64,000 bases of DNA, taken from positions 13,618,501-13,682,500 of the forward strand of contig OY821787.1 of NCBI GenBank assembly GCA_963682175.1, given 5' to 3'. The stretch is from Triglochin maritima. Its lineage: Eukaryota > Streptophyta > Magnoliopsida > Alismatales > Juncaginaceae. Shown in pieces: positions 34,440-46,820 of the stretch. The translations under genes and the position numbers were made by a program. The number at the start of each line of letters is the position of its first letter. Position 1 is the first letter of the stretch. The notes under the pieces are model-generated. The model was not told the DNA's origin and ran no database searches. It saw only the letters and a program-made list of their open reading frames with translations.

Positions 34440-36011
34440 TGATTGATCTCGTTTTATATTTAACCGCAAGTGCACGGCCGCGTTGAAGCGGTGGCAAATA
34501 TGGGTCGTCCACTGGGAGGTGTGTCGACACTTGGTTTATTCGAAGGCGAGAGGTAAAAAGAAGGGAGAAAGATGTATTACACTAAACTACACTACAATGC
34601 TAAACTAGTATGCAAAAGGAAATGAAGATAAGCAATAAAACTAAACCCCAAAGGGGGTAGAGAAATAATGTGAACATAAAGAAGTGTGTGTGTGTTCATT
34701 TAGCTCCTCACAACATGTAGTGCATGAAATCATAAAACTACATCCAACTTTGCCTCTACATGAATTAAGATAAGACTACATCATTAAAACATACAAGACA
34801 ATGATTGGAATGAAGCTACATGAACTCAAGTATAAAGACTAGACCCTACTATGCCTCTACATGAATTAAGATGACTACATCATTAAAACATACAAGACAT
34901 TAGCTAAGGAAAAGGCAACAAGAGTACATACACTACAAATTGTGTTTCCAACATTAACTTCATCCATATCCTAACTTTATCATTCCCCATAAAATAGGTC
35001 CACTAATCAAAGCATAAGCTAAGCTTCATTCAAGAGCATTAGCATATCAAAGATAAGAGTGGAGACCCATTAGATGGTTATGGAAATCATATAAAGCTCA
35101 AGGGATAAAAATAACACACACTTAATACACTACATTATTATATCACATATTTCTCCACCCCCCAAATGGGGATGGAACTACTCACTACTCATTACACTAA
35201 CTAATTTAGCAAAGGAAAGCATAATACTGAAATGAAATTTATACTACTTAAGCAAGAAATATTAAAGATGCATAAAACTAAACAAACAAACAAGCATGCA
35301 AAGGAAAGGAAATTAAACTAAGAGAGAAACAACCTCATTAAAAGAAAACTTATATTATTAACTCACTCAATTACAAGTAGCTCTTCCTCCACTAGAGTTT
35401 TGCTTCAAGGCTTCACTCTTAGTAGGGAAGATGGCCACCAAGAGGGAGATGGATACAATGGGAGGTGAAGAGTTCTATTTATAAGCATGGAAAAAGCTAA
35501 TCCGGGACAATCCCCCGATGTGGGACTAAACCAATACCAAAAATAGCCTAAACACATGATAATACAAGTCCAGGAAGAATCTTGGCTGATTTGGGCTTAA
35601 CCAGACCGCCAATTGGCGGTTCCAGACCGCCAATTGGCGGCCTATAAACTTCAGATCCGTCTGGATCTTCTGGTGGGCTTTCCTTGGTGTGTTTCTTGGT
35701 CTTGGATGCATCTAACGTGTTTAGTGGAGCTCCGACCCGAATCGAATTGACAAAATACTCCTCATGATGGTGTGGAGTTTCCTGTTTTGCTCTTAGGTCC
35801 TTCTATCTTACGATCAGGTCCTTCCCCCTTGCATCTTGGTCCCCAGGTCTCACAATTAGGTCCTTTTTTCCTGCTTTTGGATCCTTTCATGGCTCTTCTC
35901 TTCAAACCTCTTTATTTCTGAAAACTAAACATAAAACTCGTCACATAGCATTGCTTAGGTGTAAGATAATGGATATAAGGTACAAATATAAGCATGAAAT
36001 GATGTCAATCA
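34440..36011 (-). repeat. 3' LTR of A3
   Basis: 1572 bases, TGATTGATC... to GATGTCAATCA, followed rightward by the inverted polypurine tract AATACCCCCACACCT. Five differences from 41789-43360 noted, near 34501, 34655, 34662, 35807 and 35881. Confidence 0.95.
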
Positions 36012-37576
36012 AATACCCCCACACCTAAGTTTTTGCTAGTCTCGAGCAAAACAAAGAAAGGAAAAAGCATACGAAAAAACAAGAAATCCTAACTCACTTT
36101 CGTAGGAATCACGGTTGCACTTAGCATGTGCAACAAGCCGTTAAACCTCCTTGTTGCCAAGGAGGAGGAGTGGTGTCTCCTGAGGGTTTTCAGCGGATAT
36201 ACCCACAAAATCCGAACAAGATGCATTAATCAATCTAGCTACACGACTCGTTGGACTTATTTTGACGATCATGGAATGCGGTAATACTACGGGTCGACTC
36301 TATATATGTAATCAGTCCACACACCTAGCCTAATGAGTTATTCGTGAGAGTTAACTAAGGAATTAAGTGAAAGACATGGGCAACCTTAACTTCTGAATGT
36401 GATACAACGTGTAAAGTCCATTTTGGTTCTTATTTGACTCTTCTTTTCTTTTCTTTTCTTTTTTTTTCTTTCTTTTTTTTCTTTTTCTTTGGAGCATTTA
36501 TTGGTTGGTGTTTGATTCTCCCAGGGTCAGGTTTCGTGCATCATTGCCTATGAGGACTTACACTATCACGTACACCTTCCCCCAAATCTCCACATAGGGC
36601 GATCCCTACCACCCGTGTAACGGGAGTTCGGTCGGTGCATCCCAAGTCAGATGACTCGAAAGCACCAGGCACAAAGTCCCCTCAGACCTACTTTCCCGAG
36701 TGATAGGAGCCGTGCGAGAAGAGAGAACACCACTTATTTATTCATTTATCTACATGGGAACCAAAACCCCTACACTTAAGTTTCACAAAAAGATATTAAG
36801 GGCCCTTGACTACAACAAACTTCCTAAATTAACAAACACGAATTATTCGACTCACTAGGTTCAGGGTGGACTTCTTTAAATGTTTGAGCACTGAAACCCA
36901 CTGATTACTCACCCCCAAGGGAAAACTGGGGTGCATCCTAACGACTCGATAAATCCTAAAGCCACGTACTAGATATCCTAATGCATCAAGTTCAAGACAA
37001 TTTTGGGAGCTTTCTTTTTACTTTGCCTCTCAACGGTTTTGCACATGCTAAACACACGCAAAACCCACAAAACATTTTCTTTCGAAAACACATGAAGATT
37101 TTGAAAGAAATGTGAAAATTTTGAAGCACTAGGCAAGCAAAAGAAGACAAGTCACCCAAGGATCATGGCAAGCAGATATATCGATATTAAATGCAGCACA
37201 CTATCATGACCCTAACAATGCAAACAAAAGAAAACAAAAATCAAAGGAAAAGACTCGACTATGTACACACGTAAAACACCCCCCCACACCTACTTCATGC
37301 ATTGTCCTCAATGAATGTGAACAAGATACTACATGGATACATGCATGAAAAAGGAACAATCTCACCAACATGAAGTACAAAGGGACGTTCGGGGTCATGT
37401 TGATGGACACAAACCCAAATTCCCTCAAAAACCTGTGAGAAGCTGAAGAAGGGAGACAAATACGTGAAAGAAATGGGGCCCAAATACTCAAGGGTTGGGG
37501 CCCACAACAATCGATGCTCACTAAAGGAGTCTTTTTTGTTTAACTATGTACAACAATGGGCTCCCATCTTCATATA
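36012..37576 (-). other. 3' non-coding region of A3
   Basis: Matches 26255-27861 and 4048-6987 inverted. It contains a long T/C run (36440-36490) and, near 37290-37560, the segment whose antisense strand is open in sister copies (here frames are broken). Confidence 0.75.
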
Positions 37577-40500
37577 TCAAGGGACATCAAATGGGAACCC
37601 GCCATCTCTGGAGCCAGAAATGCACCTGTATGGGCTCGCAACATACAAAACAGAATTGCTCGACCACCTGACACCCTTATAAGCATTGTGGTCGGTTGAT
37701 GCCTCCTTAGAATTAGCAAAAGAGGAGGCATGAACGAGAGGTGAACCTCTATCTGGTATAAGGGTATCAGGTGGTTGAATCTTAACCCACATGGGGTCCT
37801 CAGCAGATATAGAATGAAGAGCATGTGGCCGAGAGGCCATAAAAATAGTATCTTGTGGCTCAAAAGCCACGTGCTCAAAAGGATGTGGCTCAAGGGCCAC
37901 GTGGTCAAAAAGAAGTGGCTCAAGGGCCACATGATCAGAAGAATGTGGCTCAAAAGCCACGTGATCAAAACATAAGGCACCTTCCTGTGCTAGCCCAGGT
38001 GAAACATCTTCACCACCTTCAGGATCTTCATCGAACAATTCTCTGAAGTACTTGAAGGTGCCCTCAACTTCACTCTCATCCATGCCCTGGATAAGGTTAA
38101 CCCCAACAGGGTCATTGAAGGCATCTGGCTTCTTGCCAATGGTGAAGATGTTGAAATCAGCGCATTGACTACCATAAGTCAAGCGCATCAGACCATTGCG
38201 ACAATTGATCAAGGCATTTGAAGTCGCAAGAAATGGTCGCCCTAGAATGACAGGAATTTGTCCAAGTGGGTTTGGCACAGGTTCAGTATCCAAGACAAAG
38301 AAGTCGACTGGATAAATGAACTCTCCCACTTTGATCAGCACATCTTCCACCACACCCCACGGTTTCTTCATAGACCTATCAGCCAATTGAAGAGTGGTCT
38401 TTGTTTGTTTGAGGTCTCCAAGACCGAGGTGGACGTAGACAGAATATGGCAGAAGATTAACAGATGCACCAAGGTCCAGCAAGGCCCGATGTATGGACAC
38501 ATCACCAATCACACAAGAGATAGTAGGACAGCCAGGGTCCTTGTACTTGACTTGCATGGGTTGTGCCAACAAGGAACTCACGTTAGCCGCAAGAAAAGCT
38601 TTCTTGGGAACATGAGTTTTTCTCTTCTTGGTGCATAAGTCCTTGAGAACCTTGGCATAAGGTGGCATTTGCTGAATCACCTCTAGAAGAGGGATATTCA
38701 CCTTAACCTGCCGAAACATCTCAAGCATCTTGTCATGCTGATCAGAGGTTTTCTTTTTAAGGCGCTCAGGGAATGGCGCCTTTGGGGCATAAGGATGCGA
38801 AGGCACCCCAGAATTCAGGTCCAAAGAAACATGAGTGGGGACCTCAGAATCTGGTTCCTTCGACACAAGAGGAGACAAGGGGACCTCAAGGTTCGGCCCC
38901 TTTGTCGAAGGAAATGTAGAAGGAACCTCAGGATCTGGCTCCTTCCTGGAAGTATTTGTGGAGGGAGCCTCAGGATCCGGCTCCCTCAAAGATGGTGATG
39001 ACAAGGAAGGCACCCCAATGTGGTTGTCCACCTCCTTACCAGACCTCAAAGTATGAATCACATTAATATGATGGGTCGGTTCAGAGGCAGCATGAGGTAA
39101 AGGTGTCCTTCCTTGCGAATGGGTACCCCGAGGATTTACCTCGGGTTGACTCGGTAATTGACCCTTCTCGCGTTCATGGAGCTGATTAGCCAACTGGCTC
39201 ACTTGCATTTCCAATGCTTTGACCGTATTGTTGTTGGCCGAAAACATGGCTTGCGTGCTCTGAATGAACGCGTGAAGGGTTTGCTCAAGAGTGGAGTCCT
39301 TAGGGTCAACCCGTTGGGGTTGTGGAGTTTGGTTAGAATAACCCGACGAAGAGGTCTGAGGAGGTTGGTAATTGTGGTTCTGAGACCTTTGATGTGGAGG
39401 TTGGTAGGTCGCCGATGGGCGTGGAGGTTGATAAGGTGGAGGTTGAGGTTGAGCGTGCGAGCTCTGACCGTTACCCCCACTAGGCCCACAAGAGAAGTTA
39501 GGATGGTTACGCCATCCCGGGTTGTAAGAGTGACTGTACGGGTCGTTTCGGGGCCTTTGTTGATACATCGCATTTGCATGCTCAGTATCCCTTGGAGCGT
39601 AAGCGCATTCCAAGTCATCATGTCCCGACAGTCCACACCTACTACACTCGGGAGTAGCGACCTGAGCTACAGGAGCTCGGTCCATCTCCAAACACTCAAT
39701 CCTACGCATGAGAGCAGCCACTTTCGCCTCAGACGCGATAGTTGACTCAACTTGATAAGATCCAGCTCGACCAGAAGACCTGGCGGCTGGTGGCTCTCTC
39801 ATGGTGTCCCACTCGAAGGTACGCTCAGCCATGGACTCAAAAGTGTCCCATGCCTCCTCGATGGGTTTCATTTGGAAGTCACCCTGACACATTGACTCCA
39901 ACAATGTGCGGGTGTTGTAGTTGATGCCCTCATAAACAATCTGGCACAGCTGCCATAGCTCAAGTCCATGATGAGGGCATTGCTGGAGAAGGTCCTTGAA
40001 CCTCTCAAAGAAACCATGAAACGATTCGGTCTCGGTTTGATACATCTGATGTATCTGGTGCCGTATCTGTTGAGTTTTCCTTTGAGGGAAAAATCTCTTC
40101 AGAAAGACGGTCACAAAGTCATCCCATGACCGAATCGAGCTCGCCGGGAGGCTATACATCCATTTCTTCGCATTATCCTTCAATGCGAAAGAAATCATCC
40201 TCAACCGGACAGAATCCTCGTCAAGCTGTTGAAGCTTGAACATGGAGCACACTTCCTCGAATTCGCGTATAAAGATATACGGATCCTCCTTATTGGCAGT
40301 GAAGGTCGGAAGCATGCTCACATACTGAGGTTTTAGCTCATAGCTGTTCCCGCGAGCAGGGGGAACAACTATGCAAGAAGGCTGCGCGGCCCGAACAGGA
40401 TGGGTCCGCTCCCACAAAGTCATCGGTCTATCATGTCGAGCTAAAGGTGGTGGTGCACCTAGAACTCGATCCTGACCGAATCTCCCTTCCTCTCGAGTCA

Positions 40501-40711
40501 GAGGAGGAGGAGAAGGAGGTCTACGTGGTGGTGGGAACGGACCGAGGTAGTCCATGTATGGAACCCGGTCCCCTTCGCCACCACGAGACGACTCGGCCTC
40601 TTGCTCCAAAGGAGCACGAGGCGGAGATGGTCGATCACCAAGATCTTCCATCTCAGAAGTATGCACTCTCTCGAGCCGAGCGCTCTCACCAGAACGAGCC
40701 CAACCTCGCAT
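37577..40711 (-). CDS. gag-PR: Gag-protease polyprotein of A3, intact
   Basis: 1044 residues from ATG 40711; an apparent longer frame to 40741 would start at GTG and is not needed. Domains in order: acidic and proline-rich N-terminus; gag capsid core with LRMISFALKDNAKKWMYSLP (about residues 160-187) and FFERFKDLLQQCP; CCHC knuckle CSRCGLSGHDDLEC (about 354-368); proline/glutamine linker; MDK-like and DKMLEMFRQVKVNIPLL block; aspartic protease with LLDLGASVNLLP (about 742-752) and VILGRPFLATSNALINC; a 30-bp tandem repeat coding four VA(L/F)EPH units; tail FPFDVP. The DLGAS form of the active site is typical of Athila. The protein would build virus-like particles and process itself; enzymes for copying must come from another element. 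Confidence 0.92.
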   Translation of the reverse strand: MRGWARSGESARLERVHTSEMEDLGDRPSPPRAPLEQEAESSRGGEGDRVPYMDYLGPFPPPRRPPSPPPLTREEGRFGQDRVLGAPPPLARHDRPMTLWERTHPVRAAQPSCIVVPPARGNSYELKPQYVSMLPTFTANKEDPYIFIREFEEVCSMFKLQQLDEDSVRLRMISFALKDNAKKWMYSLPASSIRSWDDFVTVFLKRFFPQRKTQQIRHQIHQMYQTETESFHGFFERFKDLLQQCPHHGLELWQLCQIVYEGINYNTRTLLESMCQGDFQMKPIEEAWDTFESMAERTFEWDTMREPPAARSSGRAGSYQVESTIASEAKVAALMRRIECLEMDRAPVAQVATPECSRCGLSGHDDLECAYAPRDTEHANAMYQQRPRNDPYSHSYNPGWRNHPNFSCGPSGGNGQSSHAQPQPPPYQPPRPSATYQPPHQRSQNHNYQPPQTSSSGYSNQTPQPQRVDPKDSTLEQTLHAFIQSTQAMFSANNNTVKALEMQVSQLANQLHEREKGQLPSQPEVNPRGTHSQGRTPLPHAASEPTHHINVIHTLRSGKEVDNHIGVPSLSSPSLREPDPEAPSTNTSRKEPDPEVPSTFPSTKGPNLEVPLSPLVSKEPDSEVPTHVSLDLNSGVPSHPYAPKAPFPERLKKKTSDQHDKMLEMFRQVKVNIPLLEVIQQMPPYAKVLKDLCTKKRKTHVPKKAFLAANVSSLLAQPMQVKYKDPGCPTISCVIGDVSIHRALLDLGASVNLLPYSVYVHLGLGDLKQTKTTLQLADRSMKKPWGVVEDVLIKVGEFIYPVDFFVLDTEPVPNPLGQIPVILGRPFLATSNALINCRNGLMRLTYGSQCADFNIFTIGKKPDAFNDPVGVNLIQGMDESEVEGTFKYFRELFDEDPEGGEDVSPGLAQEGALCFDHVAFEPHSSDHVALEPLLFDHVALEPHPFEHVAFEPQDTIFMASRPHALHSISAEDPMWVKIQPPDTLIPDRGSPLVHASSFANSKEASTDHNAYKGVRWSSNSVLYVASPYRCISGSRDGGFPFDVP
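37855..37974 (-). repeat. 30-bp tandem repeat in A3 gag tail, four units
   Basis: Each unit contains GTGGCTCAAGGGCCAC or a close variant, a hairpin-forming near-palindrome, and keeps the reading frame. A1 has about five units at 3618-3775. Confidence 0.8.
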
Positions 40712-41764
40712 AAAAATGCTCGACTCGACTCTAACAAACACACAACAGAAGGTGTACTAGAGGAGGAGACTAAACGTAGAGAATAGATGAGGAGATGACT
40801 CAGATGAGGAGGGAAGAATCCCTAGAGCTAGCGTGGGTAGTGGGATCAGGAAGAAGCCTAACTAGCAAGCACGGCTCAAACAAAGTAAGGCAATGGGTCC
40901 TTAAGCTAGACGACGCCTAACTTCGAGGTCACTAGCCTCGACACGTCTCACCTCCCTACAACGAGGACCACAATGCCCAGCAAGTGATACCAGATCCGGA
41001 GATCCAGTACCTCCTACTATCGAGAAGGTAGGCAACGCCGATCAGGTCATGACGGTCTCAACTAGATTACTCTCCTAGTGCGCCCGCAATCCTAGGGCCA
41101 ATGTCTACTTGCTTTTAGTTAAGGCTTTACTAAGAGTGATTTTTGGGGCCAAGGAAAGGGTGATGAAATCCCCCACCTTATCTTTTATGGGACAGCCCCT
41201 CCTTAGTAGCGATTTGATCCTAGATCTAGCAATCAATCGCTCCAATCAAACGCTCTCTCACTCTTGTCCCGATGCACCTTACTAACTAATGCATGAAAGA
41301 AACATGCATGAATGAGGGATGTGGGTGCACGTACCTCACGCTAGCAATCAACGACGAAATGTAAAGCAAAGAAAAGACAAATGCATGCAAGGTCTATCAA
41401 TGGTGCATGACCTAGATGGCAAGAAGTCTAATCTTTTGCTTTGAGTTTTATGGTCCAAGTTGATTAAAGGGGGAGTGATTGATGATCTGGGAGCAAATAA
41501 GAAGTCACAGCATGCAAAATTGGGCTCCCAGATAACACAAATTACAACACAAATGACCACAAAAAAATTGGAAGACAGAATCCCTTACCAGGCCGCCAAT
41601 TGGCGGTTCCAAACCACTGATTGGCGGTCTTTTGTTGGATTTGCTTCCTCAAACTTCTCCAGTGGCCTCCCCGTGATCAGAGTGTTCCCTGAAACTAAGA
41701 AAAACTGAAAAAGAAAAATTAAAAACCCCTCGAATCGTCCAAACCAAGGTCTGGACAGAGCACC
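40712..41764 (-). other. Leader of A3
   Basis: Matches A1 1-927 and A2 23637-24745 inverted. Stem-loop arms at 41485-41494 and 41524-41533; diverged palindrome pair near 41590-41630. Confidence 0.75.
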
Positions 41765-41782
41765 TCCCCGGCAACGGCGCCA
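41765..41782 (-). other. Primer-binding site of A3 (tRNA-Asp, perfect)
   Basis: The minus strand reads TGGCGCCGTTGCCGGGGA, a full 18-base complement to the tRNA-Asp 3' end including CCA, six bases from the LTR edge. Confidence 0.92.
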
Positions 41783-42824
41783 AAAACTTGATTGATCTCG
41801 TTTTATATTTAACCGCAAGTGCACGGCCGCGTTGAAGCGGTGGCAAATACGGGTCGTCCACTGGGAGGTGTGTCGACACTTGGTTTATTCGAAGGCGAGA
41901 GGTAAAAAGAAGGGAGAAAGATGTATTACACTAAACTACACTACAATGCTAAACTAGTATGCAAAAGGAAATGAAGATAAGCAATAAAACTAAACCCCAA
42001 AGAGGGTAGATAAATAATGTGAACATAAAGAAGTGTGTGTGTGTTCATTTAGCTCCTCACAACATGTAGTGCATGAAATCATAAAACTACATCCAACTTT
42101 GCCTCTACATGAATTAAGATAAGACTACATCATTAAAACATACAAGACAATGATTGGAATGAAGCTACATGAACTCAAGTATAAAGACTAGACCCTACTA
42201 TGCCTCTACATGAATTAAGATGACTACATCATTAAAACATACAAGACATTAGCTAAGGAAAAGGCAACAAGAGTACATACACTACAAATTGTGTTTCCAA
42301 CATTAACTTCATCCATATCCTAACTTTATCATTCCCCATAAAATAGGTCCACTAATCAAAGCATAAGCTAAGCTTCATTCAAGAGCATTAGCATATCAAA
42401 GATAAGAGTGGAGACCCATTAGATGGTTATGGAAATCATATAAAGCTCAAGGGATAAAAATAACACACACTTAATACACTACATTATTATATCACATATT
42501 TCTCCACCCCCCAAATGGGGATGGAACTACTCACTACTCATTACACTAACTAATTTAGCAAAGGAAAGCATAATACTGAAATGAAATTTATACTACTTAA
42601 GCAAGAAATATTAAAGATGCATAAAACTAAACAAACAAACAAGCATGCAAAGGAAAGGAAATTAAACTAAGAGAGAAACAACCTCATTAAAAGAAAACTT
42701 ATATTATTAACTCACTCAATTACAAGTAGCTCTTCCTCCACTAGAGTTTTGCTTCAAGGCTTCACTCTTAGTAGGGAAGATGGCCACCAAGAGGGAGATG
42801 GATACAATGGGAGGTGAAGAGTTC

Positions 42825-42832
42825 TATTTATA
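42825..42832 (-). promoter_or_regulatory. TATA box of A3 5' LTR
   Basis: TATAAATA on the minus strand in the same GCTTATAAATAGAAC context as in A2. It would drive the intact gag-protease transcript. Confidence 0.65.
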
Positions 42833-42951
42833 AGCATGGAAAAAGCTAATCCGGGACAATCCCCCGATGTGGGACTAAACCAATACCAAAAATAGCCTAA
42901 ACACATGATAATACAAGTCCAGGAAGAATCTTGGCTGATTTGGGCTTAACC

Positions 42952-42991
42952 AGACCGCCAATTGGCGGTTCCAGACCGCCAATTGGCGGCC
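42952..42991. promoter_or_regulatory. Paired U3 palindromes of A3
   Basis: Two copies of AGACCGCCAATTGGCGG, 21 bases apart, roughly 120 bases upstream of the TATA box in the element's direction. Identical placement to A2 and to the other A3 LTR (near 35603-35642). Confidence 0.5.
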
Positions 42992-43360
42992 TATAAACTT
43001 CAGATCCGTCTGGATCTTCTGGTGGGCTTTCCTTGGTGTGTTTCTTGGTCTTGGATGCATCTAACGTGTTTAGTGGAGCTCCGACCCGAATCGAATTGAC
43101 AAAATACTCCTCATGATGGTGTGGAGTTTCCTGTTTTGCTCTTAGGTCCTTCTGTCTTACGATCAGGTCCTTCCCCCTTGCATCTTGGTCCCCAGGTCTC
43201 ACAATTAGGTCCTTTTTTCCTGCTTTTGGGTCCTTTCATGGCTCTTCTCTTCAAACCTCTTTATTTCTGAAAACTAAACATAAAACTCGTCACATAGCAT
43301 TGCTTAGGTGTAAGATAATGGATATAAGGTACAAATATAAGCATGAAATGATGTCAATCA

Positions 43361-45440
43361 GTCGCCAACCTCAAAGCTCAACACCCATCTGTGTCTATCG
43401 GCATAACTCTTCTACCTACTCTGTGCGGTGGCCAATCTCCTCCGGATCACGTCCACCTTCTCTGCATACATCTGCACGAGCTCTAGCCCCACCAACTGCC
43501 TCTCGTCTACCTCACTCCAGCATACCGGTGATCTGCAAGGCCTCCCGTACAAGGCCTCGTACGATGTCATCCCAATACTCGAATGGTACATGTTGTTGTA
43601 GGCGAGCTCTATCAACGGCAGGTGCTCATCCCAATGTCCTCCCCAATGCAGTGTGCATGCCCTCAGCATATCCTACAGGGTCTCGATCGTCCTCTCTGAC
43701 TGACCATCTGTCTGTGGGTGAAACGTTGTACTGAACCTCAGTCGCGTCCCCAACGCCTGCTGAAGACTCCCCCAAAACCTGGATGTAAACATGGGATCTC
43801 GATCAGAGATGATGCTCATTGGCACTCCGTGCAGTTTGACTATCTCCTCCACGTACAACTTAGCTAGACCCTCCAGAGGCAACGTGGTCCTCATCGCTAA
43901 GAAGTGCCATGACTTGGTCAGTCAATCGACTATCACCCAAATCGCGTCGTGGAATCTCCTTGTCTTCGACAACCCCGTGACAAAATCCATCGTCACGTGG
44001 TCCAACTTCCACTCAGGAAGCTCAATACACCACATCGGTCCTGCTGGTCGCTGATGCTTAATCTTCACCTGCTAACAGACTAAGCACCGACCCACAAACT
44101 CCACAATATCTCTCTCCATGCCCTTCAACCAGAAGTTCCACTGCAGGTCCTTGTACATCTTCGTGCTCCCCGGGTGAATGGTATATCTTGCTCGGTGTGC
44201 CTCCTCCATGATGTCATCTCTCAGCCCATCAACCTTCGGCACCCAGATTCGACTCTTGAACCTCAGACCAACATCAATCCCCACACTAAAGTCTGATCCA
44301 TCTCTAGCAGTCAACTGTAGCAGACCAGCTAACTCCTCATCATCACGCTGAGCTTGCACCACCTGCGAGATGGTCTGCGGCTCCACCCAAGCCCAGCAAT
44401 CACTGCTCCCTCAGAGCCCTCTGTGAACGGCCTCCACTCTGACAACGTCTCGAGTAGCCTCCACTCCTGAATGCACAAACTAGCAACTGACACCTCAACT
44501 TTCCTGCTCAGTGCATCCGCAACCGAATTCGCCTTCCTCGGATGATAGGAGATGGTGAAGTCATAGTCCTTAATGAACTCGAGCCATCTGCGTTGCCTCA
44601 TATTCAGCTTCTTCTGCGAGAATAGATACTTCAACCTCTGATGATCTGTGAAGACCTCAAACTGCTCTCCATAAAGATAATGTCGCCAGGCCTTCAATGC
44701 GCGAACCACTGCCGCTAACTCCAGATCATGAGTAGGGTAGTTCTTCTCGTGCACCTTCAGCAGCCTCAAAGCGTACGCCACCACCTTCCCGTGCTGCATC
44801 AGAACACAGCCCAAGCCAAACCCCTACGCATAAATGTAAATCGCGTAGCCTCTACTGTCCCTCAGTAGCGTCAGACTCGGCGTTGTCGTCAGTCGCCTCT
44901 TCAGCTCTTGGAAACTGTCCTCGCACTTCTGGGACCAAACGAACTTGACGCCCTTCTGCGTCAATGCTGTCAGCGGAGAAGCAAGTTTGGAGAAGTCCTG
45001 AATGAACCGTCTGTAATACCTAGCAAGTCCCACGAAGGTTCTGATCTCAGTCACGCTCGTCGGGGCTCTCCACTGAGTCACAGCCTCAACCTTCACCGGA
45101 TCCACTGAAATCCCATCTGCTGACACAATATGCCCCAGAAATGCCACCGGATCCAACCAAAACTTGCACTTCGTGTACTTGGCATAGAGTTGCTGATCCC
45201 TCAAGATGCCAAGCACAATCCTCAGGTGCTCCCGGTGCTGCTCCCTGTCAAGCGAGTACACCAAGATGTCATCCACAAAGACCACAACAAATCTGTCGAG
45301 GTACGGCTGGAAGGTCCTATTCATCAGGTCCATGAATGTTGCAGGTGCATTCGTCAATCCAAACGGCATCACCAAGAACTCGTCGTGCCCGTATTGTGTC
45401 CTGAAGGCTGTCCATGAAATGTTTTTTGTCAACCACAAGT
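43361..45440 (-). pseudogene. pol: Tekay RT (partial), RNase H and integrase
   Basis: Leftward from 45440: RT palm with [15 protein letters not shown] and the catalytic FVDDILVYS (about 45270), thumb, RNase H with [13 protein letters not shown] and ALSRK, integrase zinc-binding region ending CLVC near 44075, and integrase core with [25 protein letters not shown] and ELAYNNMYHSS. The N-terminal half of RT is missing where A4 begins. Breaks include a stop near 44823, a frameshift near 44340 and a TAG at about 43426. Integrase resumes at 34434 beyond A3. Confidence 0.9.
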
Positions 45441-45464
45441 CACGTTCTCACTTCAAATCAGTAG

Positions 45465-46820
45465 ACCATCAAATCTCTAGAGCTTCAGATGGGCCAATTG
45501 ACTCAGTCTGTACATGAAAGAGAGAGAGGGACTCTGCCTAGCCAGCCTGAGGCTAACCCCCGCATTTACCAGCAACAACACATGCAAAATGAGAATGTGA
45601 TACCTCAGGGGCGACGAGTGAACCATGTGGAGGAACTTGTTCACCATATCAATTCCCTTGTAACATTAAGGAATGGAAAGCAGATTAACAATCACATTTC
45701 ATTGCCACCACCACCACCATCTATGCAGCCTCTCAGTGGGAATGGTGGTGAAGAAGAGGCTGAGGGTGAGGGTAATACACCAACGCCTCCTTCTCAGGCA
45801 CCGCAGAAAACCTACCTGCCAAAAGCTCCTTATCCTAGTAGGTTAACCAAAAAGCAGAGTGACACAATGGATAAGATGTTAGAGGTGTTTAAGCAAGTGA
45901 ATGTTAACATCCCCTTGTTGGATGTCATCCAACAAATACCTCAATATGCCAAAGTGTTGAAGGATCTCTGCACAACCAAGAGGAAGACCATTGTTCCTAA
46001 GAAATCATTTTTGGCTGCAAATGTAAGCTCACTTTTGTCCAATCCCACCTACACAAAATACAAGGACCCTGGGTGTCCTACTATTTAGTGTACGATAGGG
46101 GACACTAGCATTTCCTGAGTTTGTGGGCCCAGAGTGCTGAGTTTCATGTGTTCAACTCTGGTAGGCAACAAGAGCCCATGGACCAACCTTTACATCTCAA
46201 TCTCATCCGCCAATTAGAGAAAGCACCGCAAAATCAACGAACACCTCTAACATCAATGCAACCCATTGAGAATGTTTGTGGGCCCAGCGAAAACTCATTG
46301 CATGTCTTTGCAATGCAACTAAGTGAGCTGGTATCAAACATGAATGTCCAACGGGAGTGTTCGTTACATGATTCAGTTGAGACCATTAGTGAGGGGGACA
46401 CACCTCATCATATGCTCATTCCAGAAGGTGTTGTCACCCCGTGTCCTAGGGCTATTGAGCCCTTTAAGCTTCAGATTGACTCCAACAAGGACTCACCTAC
46501 GATCGAGCTTATGATTGATGATATAAATGATGGTGGGAGGTCCTTGTTGGATGACTTGGGGGAGAAGCCTCATTCTTAGTGATGCAGGTCTACTGCATCC
46601 ATCGAATGAGCTTGAGGAACTCATTCCGATGCACCTACCTATTCGTTGGAGGGTTTTGTTCGATGAGCAACTAAACCCTAGTGAGGCAACACAACTTCAC
46701 TCTTTCATGTTGCCTACACCCAACCAATATCATGAGGGGTTCGAGCCTTTCAGCTTTGACCTTTCACCCCTCATGACACCTCAGAGTACCAGTGAAGTTT
46801 GCCCATCTCGGTAAGTCTCT
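45465..46820 (+). pseudogene. gag-PR: Broken gag-protease tail of A4
   Basis: The first frame (to 46088) carries LTKKQSDTMDKMLEVFKQVN, NIPLLDVIQQIP and KRKTIVPKKSFLAANVSSLL, matching A3, then a stop at CPTI. The protease DLGAS segment is deleted. A second frame (46121-46579) and a third (46580-46814) code a diverged tail with IRWRVLFDEQL-like and EPFSFDLSPLMTP-like segments comparable to the A2 tail. No RT. Confidence 0.8.

Larger units (their letters stand above)
34440..43360 (-). mobile_element. Complete young Athila-like element A3 (gag-protease only)
   Basis: LTRs of 1572 bases at 34440-36011 and 41789-43360 differ at only about five positions by eye. Target duplication GTCGC at 34435-34439 and 43361-43365. 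A perfect tRNA-Asp primer site, an intact 1044-codon gag-protease frame and a polypurine tract are present. Total 8921 bases. RT, RNase H and integrase are absent, so it is structurally complete but non-autonomous. It interrupts the Tekay integrase frame. Confidence 0.95.
41789..43360 (-). repeat. 5' LTR of A3
   Basis: 1572 bases adjacent to the primer site. U3 lies at the high-coordinate end and carries paired palindromes (42952-42991); the TATA box is at 42825-42832. Confidence 0.95.
33602..45440 (-). mobile_element. Tekay/Del-like chromovirus (Ty3/gypsy) fragment, split by A3
   Basis: Leftward order: RT (truncated at 45440), RNase H, integrase, [A3 insertion], integrase C-terminus with chromodomain, polypurine tract and LTR (33602-33979). 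gag, protease and the 5' LTR are missing. Domain order and the C-terminal chromodomain identify a chromovirus of the Tekay type. A3 entered exactly between GFEVGD and HVFPK, duplicating GTCGC. Confidence 0.85.

Noticed and set aside
40712..40741. Ten extra N-terminal codons for the A3 gag frame
   Set aside because: They would need a GTG start; the ATG at 40711 is in frame and matches A1's ATG at 928.
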